Counted from the first letter of the stretch, positions 9,055-16,423 are shown. The stretch is DNA of 31,153 nt from JAVJUS01 sp040220455 (GCA_040220455.1 JAVJUS010000071.1:1-31153), one strand, 5' to 3'. Program-made: numbers and translations. The notes: generated by a model not told the origin, from the letters alone.

Positions 9055-9181
9055 GATGTCGGACTCGCTCGGCTCGATCGATCTGCGGCGTCGGCGGTAG
9101 GTCGGTCGAGCCGAAGGCGAGCCCGACGGGCGCGATCGGCCGGGATGGGGCGGCGTCGGACTCGCTCCGCCCGGCCGACCT
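9055..9181. repeat. Cluster of three palindromic repeats, second subtype
   Basis: Three diverged units lie here: 9055-9084 in the GATGTCGG orientation, 9097-9127 in the GTAGGTCGG orientation, and 9155-9181 again as GTCGGACTCG...CCGACCT. Alternating orientation allows them to fold on each other. They follow the unknown gene by 20 bp, so they may end or protect its transcript. Confidence 0.6.
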
Positions 9182-9503
9182 CGTTGATCGGCGACGGCCG
9201 AAGGCCTTGGGCGACGGTCGCAGGAGCGCACCTGCCCGGCTGGTGGGCCCGGCTGCCGAGCCCGAAACGAGAAACGATATTTCCGCCCGGTGTTTCGAGA
9301 GAATGACGACGATGTCGATCCTTTTCAGTTTTCACAAAAACATTTGATAGCCGAATTGGCTTTTAATACTGATAGGCCTTATCATTTGATATCTATGTTA
9401 AATATTTCATATTTTCTTGCATTTTAATTGACAGCGCGAGGTGAGCGCATAAAAGAAGCGCGGGGGTTGTGCCCTCAAGATCATACAACAACGGAGTGAA
9501 ATT
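9182..9503. other. Intergenic region before the lectin gene, AT-rich
   Basis: GC-rich up to about 9290, then strongly AT-rich from 9330 to 9430. It includes a small inverted repeat TGATA-GGCCT-TATCA and another AGCC-GAATT-GGCT. The lectin promoter candidate is at 9428-9455. No gene was seen. Confidence 0.5.
9428..9455 (+). promoter_or_regulatory. Sigma-70-like promoter of the lectin gene
   Basis: A perfect TTGACA (9428-9433) is followed after 16 bp by TAAAAG (9450-9455, four of six consensus bases). Transcription would start about 40 bp before the lectin ATG at 9504, which has GGAG upstream. The AT-rich sequence above the -35 could act as an UP element. Confidence 0.6.
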
Positions 9504-10010
9504 ATGATCATCCGCTCGCTTCTGGGCGCCGCCGCGCTCGCGCTCGTCGCCGGCACCGCCTCGGCGCAGGTCACCGGTCCGGTCGAAAGCGGCGCCGATC
9601 GTCAGATGTGCATGGATGTCGAGGGCTCGGGCATCGCGCCGGGCACGGCGATCAACGTCTTCTCGTGCAACGGCACCGATGCGCAGAGCTGGACGGTCGC
9701 GCCGAACGCCTTCAACACGGCGACGGTGACCTTCACCTCGAACCTCTCCGGTCGTCCGGTTCCGGGCTGCCTGACGGTCTCCGGCGCGCCCGTCGATGGG
9801 GCCTCGGTCGTGATCGACAACTGCCTGCCGTTCTCCTCCAACCAGGCCTTCTATCCGACCCAGTCCAACGACGCCTATCAGTTCGCGTCGGAGGCGGCGC
9901 CGACGCTCTGCCTCACCGCCACGGGTCTGAGCAACAACGCGCCGATCGAGCTGCGCGACTGCGACAGCCAGTCGGGCGAGGTGATGTGGCATCTCTCCGG
10001 CTCGCTGTGA
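9504..10010 (+). CDS. Secreted ricin-type beta-trefoil lectin protein
   Basis: A 168-residue protein with a clear Sec signal peptide (MIIRSLLGAAALALVAGTASA, cleavage near residue 21) and a mature part that is one ricin B-like trefoil. Three internal repeats are visible, each with a cysteine pair: Cys36/Cys55, Cys89/Cys107 and Cys136/Cys153. The QxW signature is intact in repeat one (Gln61-Ser-Trp63) and degenerate in the others (NQAF, VMWHL). The fold usually binds galactose-type sugars. No catalytic domain is attached, so it may be a free extracellular or periplasmic carbohydrate-binding protein. It has its own promoter and is monocistronic. Fold confidence is good; the ligand is unknown. 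Confidence 0.82.
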   Translation: MIIRSLLGAAALALVAGTASAQVTGPVESGADRQMCMDVEGSGIAPGTAINVFSCNGTDAQSWTVAPNAFNTATVTFTSNLSGRPVPGCLTVSGAPVDGASVVIDNCLPFSSNQAFYPTQSNDAYQFASEAAPTLCLTATGLSNNAPIELRDCDSQSGEVMWHLSGSL

Positions 10011-10140
10011 GCCTGGCAGCTCCGCGACAAGTTCGGTAGCAGGGGCGGGGCGGCGGCTGTTCGGCCGCCGTCCCGGCCTATCGCCCGCGCAGGAGCGGCC
10101 GACGCTGCCGGTACCGCCGCGTGACGGCCGTTCAGCCGGT
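10011..10140. other. Spacer between lectin gene and repeat array
   Basis: GC-rich sequence without a gene. CGGCGGCTGTTCGGCCGCCG near 10050-10070 can form a stem-loop shortly after the lectin stop and may serve as a weak terminator without a U-tract. Confidence 0.3.
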
Positions 10141-10320
10141 GGGATGTCGGGCTCGACCGACCTACGGGCCGCGCTTCGTCGGGATGTCGGGCTCGCTTCG
10201 CTCGACCGACCTACGGGCCGCGCTTCGTCGGGATGTCGGGCTCGCTTCGCTCGACCGACCTACGGGCCGCGCTTCGTCGGGATGTCGGGCTCGCTACGCT
10301 CGATCGACCTACGGGTCGCG
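10141..10320. repeat. Tandem array of four palindromic repeats, 49-bp unit
   Basis: Unit 2 (10181-10229) and unit 3 (10230-10278) are identical 49-bp copies. Unit 1 (10141-10180) lacks nine bases of the hairpin, and unit 4 (10279-10320) is diverged and truncated. Each unit holds GATGTCGGGCTCG...CGACCGACCTAC, the same repeat family as at 8250 and 9097 in opposite orientation. The array lies between the convergent lectin and tyrS genes and ends 21 bp from the tyrS stop codon. Confidence 0.85.
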
Positions 10321-10341
10321 GGCCGTCAGGGTCGACCGGCG

Positions 10342-11616
10342 TCAGACCGGCCGGACGAGGATGTGGCGCTTCTTGCCGGCGGAGAGCTTGAGCGTCCCGC
10401 TCTCCGGCACGTCGCCGAGGCCGATCGGCCGCTCGGCGTCGTCGATCCGCTCGTCGTTGAGCCGGCCGCCGCCGCCCTGGATCAGGCGCCGGCCTTCGCC
10501 GTTGGACGCGACCAGCCCGGCGCGCGCCAGCAGGCGGAAGGCGGGGATGCCGGGTTCGAGCTCGGCGCGCGGCAGGTCGACGGTCGGCAGGCTCGCCGCC
10601 GTGCCGCCCTGCTCGAAGGTCTCGCGCGCCGTGGCCTCGGCCCGCTCGGCGGCCTCTCGGCCGTGCAGCAGGGCCGTCGCCGCGGTCGCCAGGACCTTCT
10701 TGGCCTCGTTGATCTCCGCGCCCGCCAGCCCCTCCAGCCGCGCGACCTCCGCCAGCGGCAGGTCGGTGAACAGCCTGAGGAAGCGGCCGACATCCGCGTC
10801 CTCGGTATTGCGCCAGAACTGCCAGTAGTCCCAGGCCGACAGCCGGTGGGGCGACAGCCAGATCGCGCCGGCGGCGGTCTTGCCCATCTTGGCGCCGGAG
10901 GCGGTGGTGATCAGCGGCGTGGTGAAGCCGAACAGCTCCCGCCCGTCGACCCGGCGGGCCAGTTCGATGCCGTTGACGATGTTGCCCCACTGGTCCGACC
11001 CGCCGAGCTGCAGGCGGCAGTCGTATTCGCGGGCGAGCTGCAGGAAGTCGTAGGCCTGCAGGATCATGTAGTTGAATTCGAGGAAGGTGAGCGGCTGCTC
11101 CCGGTCCAGGCGCAGGCGGACCGAGTCGAAGGTCAGCATCCGGTTGACGGTGAAGTGCGGGCCGACCTCGCGCAGCAGCCGGATATAGCCCAGCCCGTCG
11201 AGCCAGTCGGCGTTGTTCACCATCATCGCCGGCGGGGCGGCGGATCGGTCCTCGCCGGATCGATCCTTGAAGGACAGGAACCGCTCGAACACCGCCCCGA
11301 TGCCGCGGATGTTGGCCGCGATCGTGTCGTCGTCGAGCAGGCGGCGCTGCTCGTCCTTGCCGGAGGGGTCGCCGATCTTGGTCGTCCCGCCGCCCATCAG
11401 CGCGATGGCGCGGTGGCCGCACTGCTGCAGCCGGCGCAGCATCATGATCTGCACCAGGCTGCCGACATGCAGGCTGTCGGCCGTGGCGTCGAAGCCGATA
11501 TAGCCGGTCACCGGCCCCTTGGCCGCGAGCGCGTCCAGCCCCTCAAGGTCGGTCGCCTGGTGGAGATAGCCGCGGTCGACCAGCGTGCGGACCAGTTCCG
11601 AACGGGGCGCGCTCAT
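10342..11616 (-). CDS. tyrS: Tyrosyl-tRNA synthetase
   Basis: A 424-residue class I aminoacyl-tRNA synthetase that charges tRNA-Tyr. The HIGH-equivalent is His50-Val-Gly-Ser53, and the KMSKS-equivalent is KMGKT at 243-247. The tyrosine pocket is recognisable in GYIGFDATADSLHVGS and in QLGGSDQWGNI (about 203-213). An S4-like RNA-binding domain occupies the last 70 residues. Length fits the bacterial TyrRS family. The ATG at 11616 overlaps the stop of the upstream hydrolase gene by four bases (ATGA), indicating translational coupling. The 3' end abuts the repeat array at 10141-10320. Confidence 0.96.
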   Translation of the reverse strand: MSAPRSELVRTLVDRGYLHQATDLEGLDALAAKGPVTGYIGFDATADSLHVGSLVQIMMLRRLQQCGHRAIALMGGGTTKIGDPSGKDEQRRLLDDDTIAANIRGIGAVFERFLSFKDRSGEDRSAAPPAMMVNNADWLDGLGYIRLLREVGPHFTVNRMLTFDSVRLRLDREQPLTFLEFNYMILQAYDFLQLAREYDCRLQLGGSDQWGNIVNGIELARRVDGRELFGFTTPLITTASGAKMGKTAAGAIWLSPHRLSAWDYWQFWRNTEDADVGRFLRLFTDLPLAEVARLEGLAGAEINEAKKVLATAATALLHGREAAERAEATARETFEQGGTAASLPTVDLPRAELEPGIPAFRLLARAGLVASNGEGRRLIQGGGGRLNDERIDDAERPIGLGDVPESGTLKLSAGKKRHILVRPV

Positions 11617-12275
11617 TCCGCGACGTCGGCCAGGCGCTCGGACAGCGCCCGGTCGAGATAGGTGTCGATCTCCGCGACCAGCGCGTCGGTCTGGTGGGTG
11701 AAGAAGTGGTTGGCCTCCGGGATCAGCGCGTAGTCGATCACGATGTCGCGCTGCTGGCGCAGCTTGGCCACCAGCTTGTCGACCGAGGACGAGGGCACCC
11801 GGTCGTCGGCCGCGCCATGGACGATCAGACCGGAGGACGGGCAGGGGGCGAGGAAGCCGAAATCCTGGCTGTTGGCCGGCGGCGCGATCGAGATGAAGCC
11901 GTCGATCTCCGGCCGGCGCATGAGAAGCTGCATGCCGATCCAGGCGCCGAACGAGAACCCGGCGACCCAGCAGGCGCCCGCGTTCTCGTTGTAGGCCTGC
12001 AGCCAGTCGAGCGCCGAGGCCGCGTCCGAGAGCTCGCCCTCGCCCCGGTCGTAGATGCCCTGGCTGCGCCCGACGCCGCGGAAATTGAAGCGCAGCGTCG
12101 AGAAGCCGCGCCGCTGGAACGCCTGGTGCAGCATGTGCACCAGCTTGTGGTTCATCGTCCCGCCCTGCTGGGGGTGCGGGTGGAGCAGCAGCGCGATCGG
12201 GGCGTTGGGTTCCTTGCTCGGGACGTAGCGCCCCTCCAGCCGCCCCTCGGGCCCGTTGAAGATAACCTCAGGCAT
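11613..12275 (-). CDS. Alpha/beta hydrolase (COG2945-like)
   Basis: A 220-residue cytoplasmic alpha/beta hydrolase of the short dienelactone-hydrolase-like group. The nucleophile elbow GFSFG holds Ser108, the acid is probably Asp157 or Asp158 (HGAADDRVP), and the base is His190 (EANHFF). The oxyanion-side motif HPHPQQGGTMNHK (32-44) and FNFRGVGRSQG are typical of COG2945 proteins. The natural substrate is not known. It is the first gene of a two-gene unit with tyrS, joined by an ATGA overlap, a pairing with no obvious metabolic link. A 17-bp palindrome covers the region just before its ATG. Confidence 0.85.
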   Translation of the reverse strand: MPEVIFNGPEGRLEGRYVPSKEPNAPIALLLHPHPQQGGTMNHKLVHMLHQAFQRRGFSTLRFNFRGVGRSQGIYDRGEGELSDAASALDWLQAYNENAGACWVAGFSFGAWIGMQLLMRRPEIDGFISIAPPANSQDFGFLAPCPSSGLIVHGAADDRVPSSSVDKLVAKLRQQRDIVIDYALIPEANHFFTHQTDALVAEIDTYLDRALSERLADVAE

Positions 12276-12276
12276 C

Positions 12277-12293
12277 TCTCGATCCGTTCGAGA
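12277..12293. promoter_or_regulatory. Palindrome at the hydrolase ribosome-binding site
   Basis: TCTCGA-TCCGT-TCGAGA is a perfect 6-5-6 inverted repeat ending two bases before the hydrolase start codon. In the mRNA it would form a hairpin with GGA, the likely Shine-Dalgarno core, in the loop. It could also be an operator. Seen directly; function inferred. Confidence 0.4.
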
Positions 12294-12384
12294 CTAGACC
12301 GCGGGCGCCGCCGACGCGGCGTCGAAACCCCGATCGTCGCTCGGGAACGCGCTGGCGGGCGCGGCGCAGCGATCGGGCCAATTC

Positions 12385-12412
12385 TTGACCCTGGCACTCG
12401 GGCATTTATATT
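12385..12412 (+). promoter_or_regulatory. Sigma-70-like promoter upstream of cysE
   Basis: TTGACC (12385-12390, five of six) and TATATT (12407-12412, five of six) are separated by 16 bp. The predicted start near 12419 leaves about 94 bases of leader before the cysE GTG at 12513. This is the only good promoter match before cysE and iscR, so both may be transcribed from it. Confidence 0.6.
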
Positions 12413-12512
12413 AAGCACCGAGGCCGGGCGAGCGTCTCTCCTACTGCGGGAAGCGGCGGTGTGGCGGCGCCTCGCAGGCGGGAGCGCGCTGTATATCATA
12501 GGGAAAGCCCAC

Positions 12513-13265
12513 GTGTTCAAGCGTCTTCGCGAGGATGTCGGCTGCGTGCTCCAGCGCGACCCGGCCGCGACCTCGGCCCTGGCGGTGATCCTCACCTATC
12601 CGGGCCTGCACGCGCTCCTGGCCTATCGGCTGGGTAACCGGCTCTGGCGCTGGGGCTTGCACACGGTGGCGGAACTCGTCGCCTACGCGGCGCGCATCGT
12701 CACGGGGATCGAGATCCACCCCGGCGCGACCATCGGCCGGCGGGTGTTCATCGATCACGGCTCGGGCGTCGTCATCGGCGGCACGGCGGAGATCGGCGAC
12801 GACGTCACGCTGTATCAGGGCGTCACGCTCGGCGGCACCTCGCTGGAGCCGGGCAAGCGGCATCCGACCCTGGGCGACGGGGTGATCGTCGGCGCCAATG
12901 CGACGCTGCTGGGGCCGATCACCGTCAACGCCAATGCCCGCGTCGGCGCCAACGCGGTCGTGCTGCGCGACGTGCCGGAATACTGCACCGCGGTCGGCGT
13001 GCCGGCGCGGATCATCCGGCCGGAGCGCCGGATCGAGCAGGCGGAGTTCCTGCCCTACGGCACGCCGCTCGACGACCTGCCCGATCCGATCGGCCGAGCG
13101 CTGCGCGGGCTGATGGAGGAGGTCACGGCGCTGCGCCACCGGGTCGGCGAGCTGGAGGGCGAGCTCGGCCGGCACGCGCCGGTCTCGGGCTTCGCCGAGG
13201 CCGAGACGGAGACGGCCGAGACGGCCGAGGCCACGGGCGAGGACCCGCAGCGCCACTGTTGCTGA
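12513..13265 (+). CDS. cysE: Serine O-acetyltransferase
   Basis: CysE makes O-acetylserine from serine and acetyl-CoA, the committed step of cysteine synthesis. The 250-residue protein has a short helical N-terminus (MFKRLREDVGCVLQRDPAA) and then a left-handed beta-helix of hexapeptide repeats (IEIHPGATIGRRVFIDHGSG onward), with the catalytic-loop His in IDHGSG and the GGTSLEPGKRHPTLGD loop. The N-terminus is that of the short CysE form. The GTG at 12513 is chosen because it begins the conserved VFKRL; the frame is open upstream but without family similarity. The Glu/Thr-rich tail ends in His-Cys-Cys. Its place just before iscR and two desulfurases suggests it supplies cysteine for Fe-S cluster assembly. 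Confidence 0.92.
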   Translation: MFKRLREDVGCVLQRDPAATSALAVILTYPGLHALLAYRLGNRLWRWGLHTVAELVAYAARIVTGIEIHPGATIGRRVFIDHGSGVVIGGTAEIGDDVTLYQGVTLGGTSLEPGKRHPTLGDGVIVGANATLLGPITVNANARVGANAVVLRDVPEYCTAVGVPARIIRPERRIEQAEFLPYGTPLDDLPDPIGRALRGLMEEVTALRHRVGELEGELGRHAPVSGFAEAETETAETAEATGEDPQRHCC

Positions 13266-13266
13266 C

Positions 13267-13290
13267 GATGCCGGCCGAGGCGGCCGCATC
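13267..13290 (+). terminator. Stem-loop after cysE
   Basis: GATGC-C-GGCC / GGCC-GCATC forms a nine-pair stem with one bulged C and a five-base loop, beginning one base after the cysE stop. There is no U-tract, so it may be a processing or partial attenuation hairpin between cysE and iscR rather than a full terminator. Confidence 0.35.
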
Positions 13291-13353
13291 CCGGGGTTTC
13301 CGGCCCGGCCGACCGGCCGTGCGGTGACCCCGTCACAGAGGGAGACGACGACC

Positions 13354-13890
13354 GTGAGACTGAGCACCAAGGGACGCTATGCCGTCATGGCGATGGTCGA
13401 CCTGGCGCGTCACGGCAACGGTCGGCCGCTGTCCCTGGCCGACATCGCCGAGCGCCAGGAGATTTCGCTGTCCTATCTGGAGCAGCTCTTCGCCAAGCTC
13501 CGGCGGGCCGGGCTGGTCGCCAGCGTGCGCGGCCCCGGCGGCGGCTACCTGCTCGCGCGGGACGCGACGGAGACACGGATCTCGGACATCATCCTGGCCG
13601 TCGACGAGCCGATCCGCGCGACGCGCTGTCACCCGTCCACGGCCGTCGGCTGCCACTCGGACAAGAGCCGCTGCCTGACCCACGACCTGTGGGACGAGCT
13701 GGGCAACCAGATCCATCTCTACCTGTCGTCGGTCTCGCTGGACGACGTGGTCAACCGCCGGATCCTCGGCTCGAGTCGGGTCTTCGCCCCGCCCCGTGCG
13801 GTGGAGGACGATACCGGCGGCCGGGAGGGCACCGGGCCCGGCGACGGCGCGACGCCGCCCGATCGGCGCGAGCCCCTCGCCGCGGAATAG
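13354..13890 (+). CDS. iscR: Rrf2-family Fe-S regulator, IscR-like
   Basis: A 178-residue winged-helix regulator. RLSTKGRYAVMAMVDLA and SLSYLEQLFAKLRRAGLVASVRGPGGGYLL are the classic Rrf2 DNA-binding domain (residues 2-67). Cys92, Cys100 and Cys107 plus His110 (RCLTH) are the expected [2Fe-2S] ligands; the spacing is slightly wider than in E. coli IscR (Cys92, 98, 104, His107, from memory). The GTG start at 13354 follows AGAGGGAG at good distance; an upstream in-frame GTG at 13324 lacks this and adds unconserved residues. The last 35 or so residues are Pro/Gly/Asp-rich and probably disordered. It precedes the desulfurase and suf genes, so IscR-type control of the cluster is expected. Confidence 0.9.
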   Translation: MRLSTKGRYAVMAMVDLARHGNGRPLSLADIAERQEISLSYLEQLFAKLRRAGLVASVRGPGGGYLLARDATETRISDIILAVDEPIRATRCHPSTAVGCHSDKSRCLTHDLWDELGNQIHLYLSSVSLDDVVNRRILGSSRVFAPPRAVEDDTGGREGTGPGDGATPPDRREPLAAE

Positions 13891-13925
13891 GACGGGGCCC
13901 GTCGACCCGCGGGCGGGGCCGCTCT

Positions 13926-13975
13926 TCGGGCCCGGAGCCAGGGGCCCGAATCGGGCCCGGAGCCAGGGGCCCGAA
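13926..13975. repeat. Perfect 25-bp tandem repeat, each unit a hairpin
   Basis: Two identical 25-bp units (13926-13950, 13951-13975) lie between iscR and the first desulfurase. With the preceding T at 13925, TTCGGGCCC pairs with GGGCCCGAA across an eight-base loop in unit one; unit two repeats most of this. No U-run follows. They could attenuate readthrough or separate transcript stabilities. Confidence 0.75.
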
Positions 13976-14056
13976 GTCGCGGCGCGTCCGGCCGAACTCT
14001 GTCTTCCGAGCCTCGGTCTTCCGACTCCATCGCGCCCGTGAGGCCATCGAGACGCC

Positions 14057-15178
14057 ATGTCCCGGATCGTCTACCTCGACCACAACGCCACCGCGCCGCT
14101 TCGCGCGGACGCCCGCGCGGCCCTGATCGAGGCGCTGGACCTTGTCGGCAACCCGTCCTCGGTCCATGCCGCCGGCCGGGCGGCGCGCCGGGCGGTTGAG
14201 TCCGCGCGCGAGGCGGTGGCGGCGCTGGTCGGCGCCGCGCCGGCGGAGGTCGTCTTCACCAGCGGCGCGACCGAGGCCAACGCGACCGTTCTGGCCGGCG
14301 CCGGCCGCCCGGTCCTCGCCGCGGGGACCGAGCACGACAGCGTGAGGGCCGGCCTCGACGGGGCGCCCGTGCCGGTCGACGCGGAGGGGCGGATCGATCT
14401 GAGCTTCCTCGACCGCCGGCTCGCCGAGGCCGGGGCTCCGGCGCTGGTCAGCGTCATGCTCGCCAACAACGAGACGGGCGTGGTCCAGCCGGTGGCCGAG
14501 GCCGCCGCGATCGCCCGGCGCCACGGCGCGCTGGTCCATTGCGACGCGGTCCAGGCCGCCGGGCGTCTGGCCGTCGACCGGGACGCGCTGGATGTCGACT
14601 ACCTGACCCTGTCGGCCCACAAGATCGGCGGGCCGCGGGGCGTCGGCGCCGTGGTCGCGCGCGACGGGGTCCCGCTCGCCCCGCTCGTCAGGGGCGGCGG
14701 GCAGGAGCGCCGGCGCCGGGCCGGCACCGAGAACGTCGCCGCCATCGCCGGCTTCGGCGCCGCCGCCCGGGCCGCGGCGGCGGAGGCGGGCCGGCTCGGG
14801 GCCCTGGAGGCCCTGCGCGACGGACTCGTCGCCGGTATCCGCGCCGCCGATCCGACCGCGCCGCTCTGGGGCGAGGGCGCCGGGCGCCTGCCCAATACCG
14901 CCTGCATCGGCATGCCGGGCGTGCCGGCGGAGACGCAGGTCATGGGCTTCGACCTCGCGGGCATCGCGGTCAGCGCCGGTTCGGCCTGCTCCTCGGGCAA
15001 GGTTGCGGCGAGCCACGTGCTCGACGCGATGGGCGCCGGCGCCGCGGCGGGCGAGGCCGTGCGCTTCAGCCTGGGCCCGGAGACGACGGCGGACGAGATC
15101 GAGCGCGCCGTCGCCGCCTGGGCCGAGGTCGCGGCCCGGGCACGCGGCCGGCGCGCCGGACCGGGGGCCGCGGCATGA
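14057..15178 (+). CDS. Cysteine desulfurase, class I IscS/NifS-like (first of tandem pair)
   Basis: A 373-residue PLP enzyme of the class V aminotransferase fold that releases sulfur from cysteine as an enzyme persulfide. Visible residues: LDHNATAPL at the N-terminus, TEH with His93 stacking on PLP, HCDAVQ (Asp163, Gln166), SAHKIGGP with the PLP lysine Lys189, and the mobile loop SAGSACSSGK with catalytic Cys311. All key residues are intact. It follows iscR by 166 bp and overlaps the next desulfurase by four bases (ATGA), so the two are translationally coupled. Whether the pair forms a heteromer or serves different acceptors cannot be told from sequence. Confidence 0.9.
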   Translation: MSRIVYLDHNATAPLRADARAALIEALDLVGNPSSVHAAGRAARRAVESAREAVAALVGAAPAEVVFTSGATEANATVLAGAGRPVLAAGTEHDSVRAGLDGAPVPVDAEGRIDLSFLDRRLAEAGAPALVSVMLANNETGVVQPVAEAAAIARRHGALVHCDAVQAAGRLAVDRDALDVDYLTLSAHKIGGPRGVGAVVARDGVPLAPLVRGGGQERRRRAGTENVAAIAGFGAAARAAAAEAGRLGALEALRDGLVAGIRAADPTAPLWGEGAGRLPNTACIGMPGVPAETQVMGFDLAGIAVSAGSACSSGKVAASHVLDAMGAGAAAGEAVRFSLGPETTADEIERAVAAWAEVAARARGRRAGPGAAA

Positions 15179-16374
15179 CCCCGGAACGTGTCGGGAACCA
15201 GCATGCCGCCGTGCCGCCGGGCGAGGACGCGCCGATCTACCTGGACCACCAGGCGACGACGCCGCTCGACCCGCGCGTGGCCGAGGCCATGGCGCCCTGG
15301 CAGGGCGTGCCGGCGAACCCGCATGCGCGCCATCACGCTCTCGGTCGCGCCGCGGCCCGCGCGGTCGAGGAGGCCCGCGGGCGGATCGCCGCGGCGATCG
15401 GGGGCCATGCCCGGGAAATCGTGCTGACCTCCGGTGCGACGGAGGCCGACAACCTGGCGATCCGCGGCCTTGTCCCCGGACCGGACGGACGGGACACCGT
15501 GGTCACGGTCGCCACCGAGCACGCCGCCGTGCTGGCCGCCGCCCGCGCCGTCGAGGCGGCGGGCGGGCGCTGCGTGATCGTCGGCGTCGACGGCGCGGGG
15601 CGGGTCGATCTCGACGCGCTCGCCGCGGCGGTGGACCGACGCACGGCGCTGGTTTCCGTGATGATGGCGAACAACGAGATCGGCACGCTGCAGCCCCTCG
15701 ACGCCGTCGCCCGGATCGCCCGGTCGGCCGGGGCTCGGGTCCACACCGACGCCGCCCAGGCGCTGGGGCGCGTGGCCCTGGACGTTGGCCGGCTCGATGT
15801 CGACCTGGTCAGCCTGTCGGCGCACAAGGCCTACGGGCCGGCGGGCATCGGCGCGCTCTGGGTGCGCTCCCGCCCGCCGACCGGGTTGCGGGCGCTGATG
15901 GTCGGCGGGGGCCAGCAGGACGGCCGCCGGCCGGGGACGGTGCCGACCGCGCTCGCCGTCGGCTTCGGCCGCGCCGCGGAGATCGCCGCCGCCGAACGCG
16001 AGGACGAGGCGCGCCGGCTGGCCGGGCTCGACGCCCGGTTCCTTGATGCCTTGCGCTCTAAGGTAGAAGATGTGCATGTGATAGGACCGGAGCTTGAAAG
16101 GCTGCCCGGTTGCGTCAACTTGGCTTTCCCGGATGTGGAGGCGGAAGACTTGCTCGACGCCGTGCCCGGCCTTGCGCTATCCAGCGGCGCCGCGTGCGCC
16201 ACGGGGGCGCCCGGCCCGTCGCCGGTGCTCGAGGCGATCGGCGTCCCGCCCATGCTGGCCCGGTGCAGCATCCGCATCGGCGCCGGCCGCGGCACGACCG
16301 CCGAGGACATGGATGCCGCCGCGGCCGCCCTGGCCGCGGCGGTCGACACCCTGCGACGCGGGCGCGCGGCCTGA
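15175..16374 (+). CDS. Cysteine desulfurase, class I IscS/NifS-like (second of tandem pair)
   Basis: A 399-residue PLP-dependent desulfurase, clearly diverged from its upstream neighbour. Motifs: IYLDHQATTPLDPRV near the N-terminus, TEHAAV (His116), HTDAAQALG (Asp192, Gln195), SAHKAYGP with PLP-lysine Lys218, and SSGAACATG with catalytic Cys341. The loop after the cysteine resembles the NifS/IscS type. The ATG at 15175 overlaps the upstream stop; the first 18 residues precede the conserved core. Codons from about 16043 to 16160 are unlike the rest (TTG, TCT, GTA, ATA, AGG, GCT), with a local fall in GC. Either desulfurase could be called iscS; I leave the symbol empty. Confidence 0.9.
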   Translation: MTPERVGNQHAAVPPGEDAPIYLDHQATTPLDPRVAEAMAPWQGVPANPHARHHALGRAAARAVEEARGRIAAAIGGHAREIVLTSGATEADNLAIRGLVPGPDGRDTVVTVATEHAAVLAAARAVEAAGGRCVIVGVDGAGRVDLDALAAAVDRRTALVSVMMANNEIGTLQPLDAVARIARSAGARVHTDAAQALGRVALDVGRLDVDLVSLSAHKAYGPAGIGALWVRSRPPTGLRALMVGGGQQDGRRPGTVPTALAVGFGRAAEIAAAEREDEARRLAGLDARFLDALRSKVEDVHVIGPELERLPGCVNLAFPDVEAEDLLDAVPGLALSSGAACATGAPGPSPVLEAIGVPPMLARCSIRIGAGRGTTAEDMDAAAAALAAAVDTLRRGRAA

Positions 16375-16423
16375 GCCGCCCGCCCGCGACCCGATAGTAC
16401 GAGAGCGTTGGAGCGACGGCACG

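Noticed and set aside
10121..11661. Plus-strand frames starting in the repeat array and running over tyrS
   Set aside because: Their N-termini are translated repeats and the rest is antisense to tyrS.
12325..12348. GAAACC-N13-GGGAAC upstream of cysE, resembling the sites before sufB
   Set aside because: Both flanks break the A/T pattern and the C/G runs allow several alignments; it is also about 40 bp above the -35. Likely chance.
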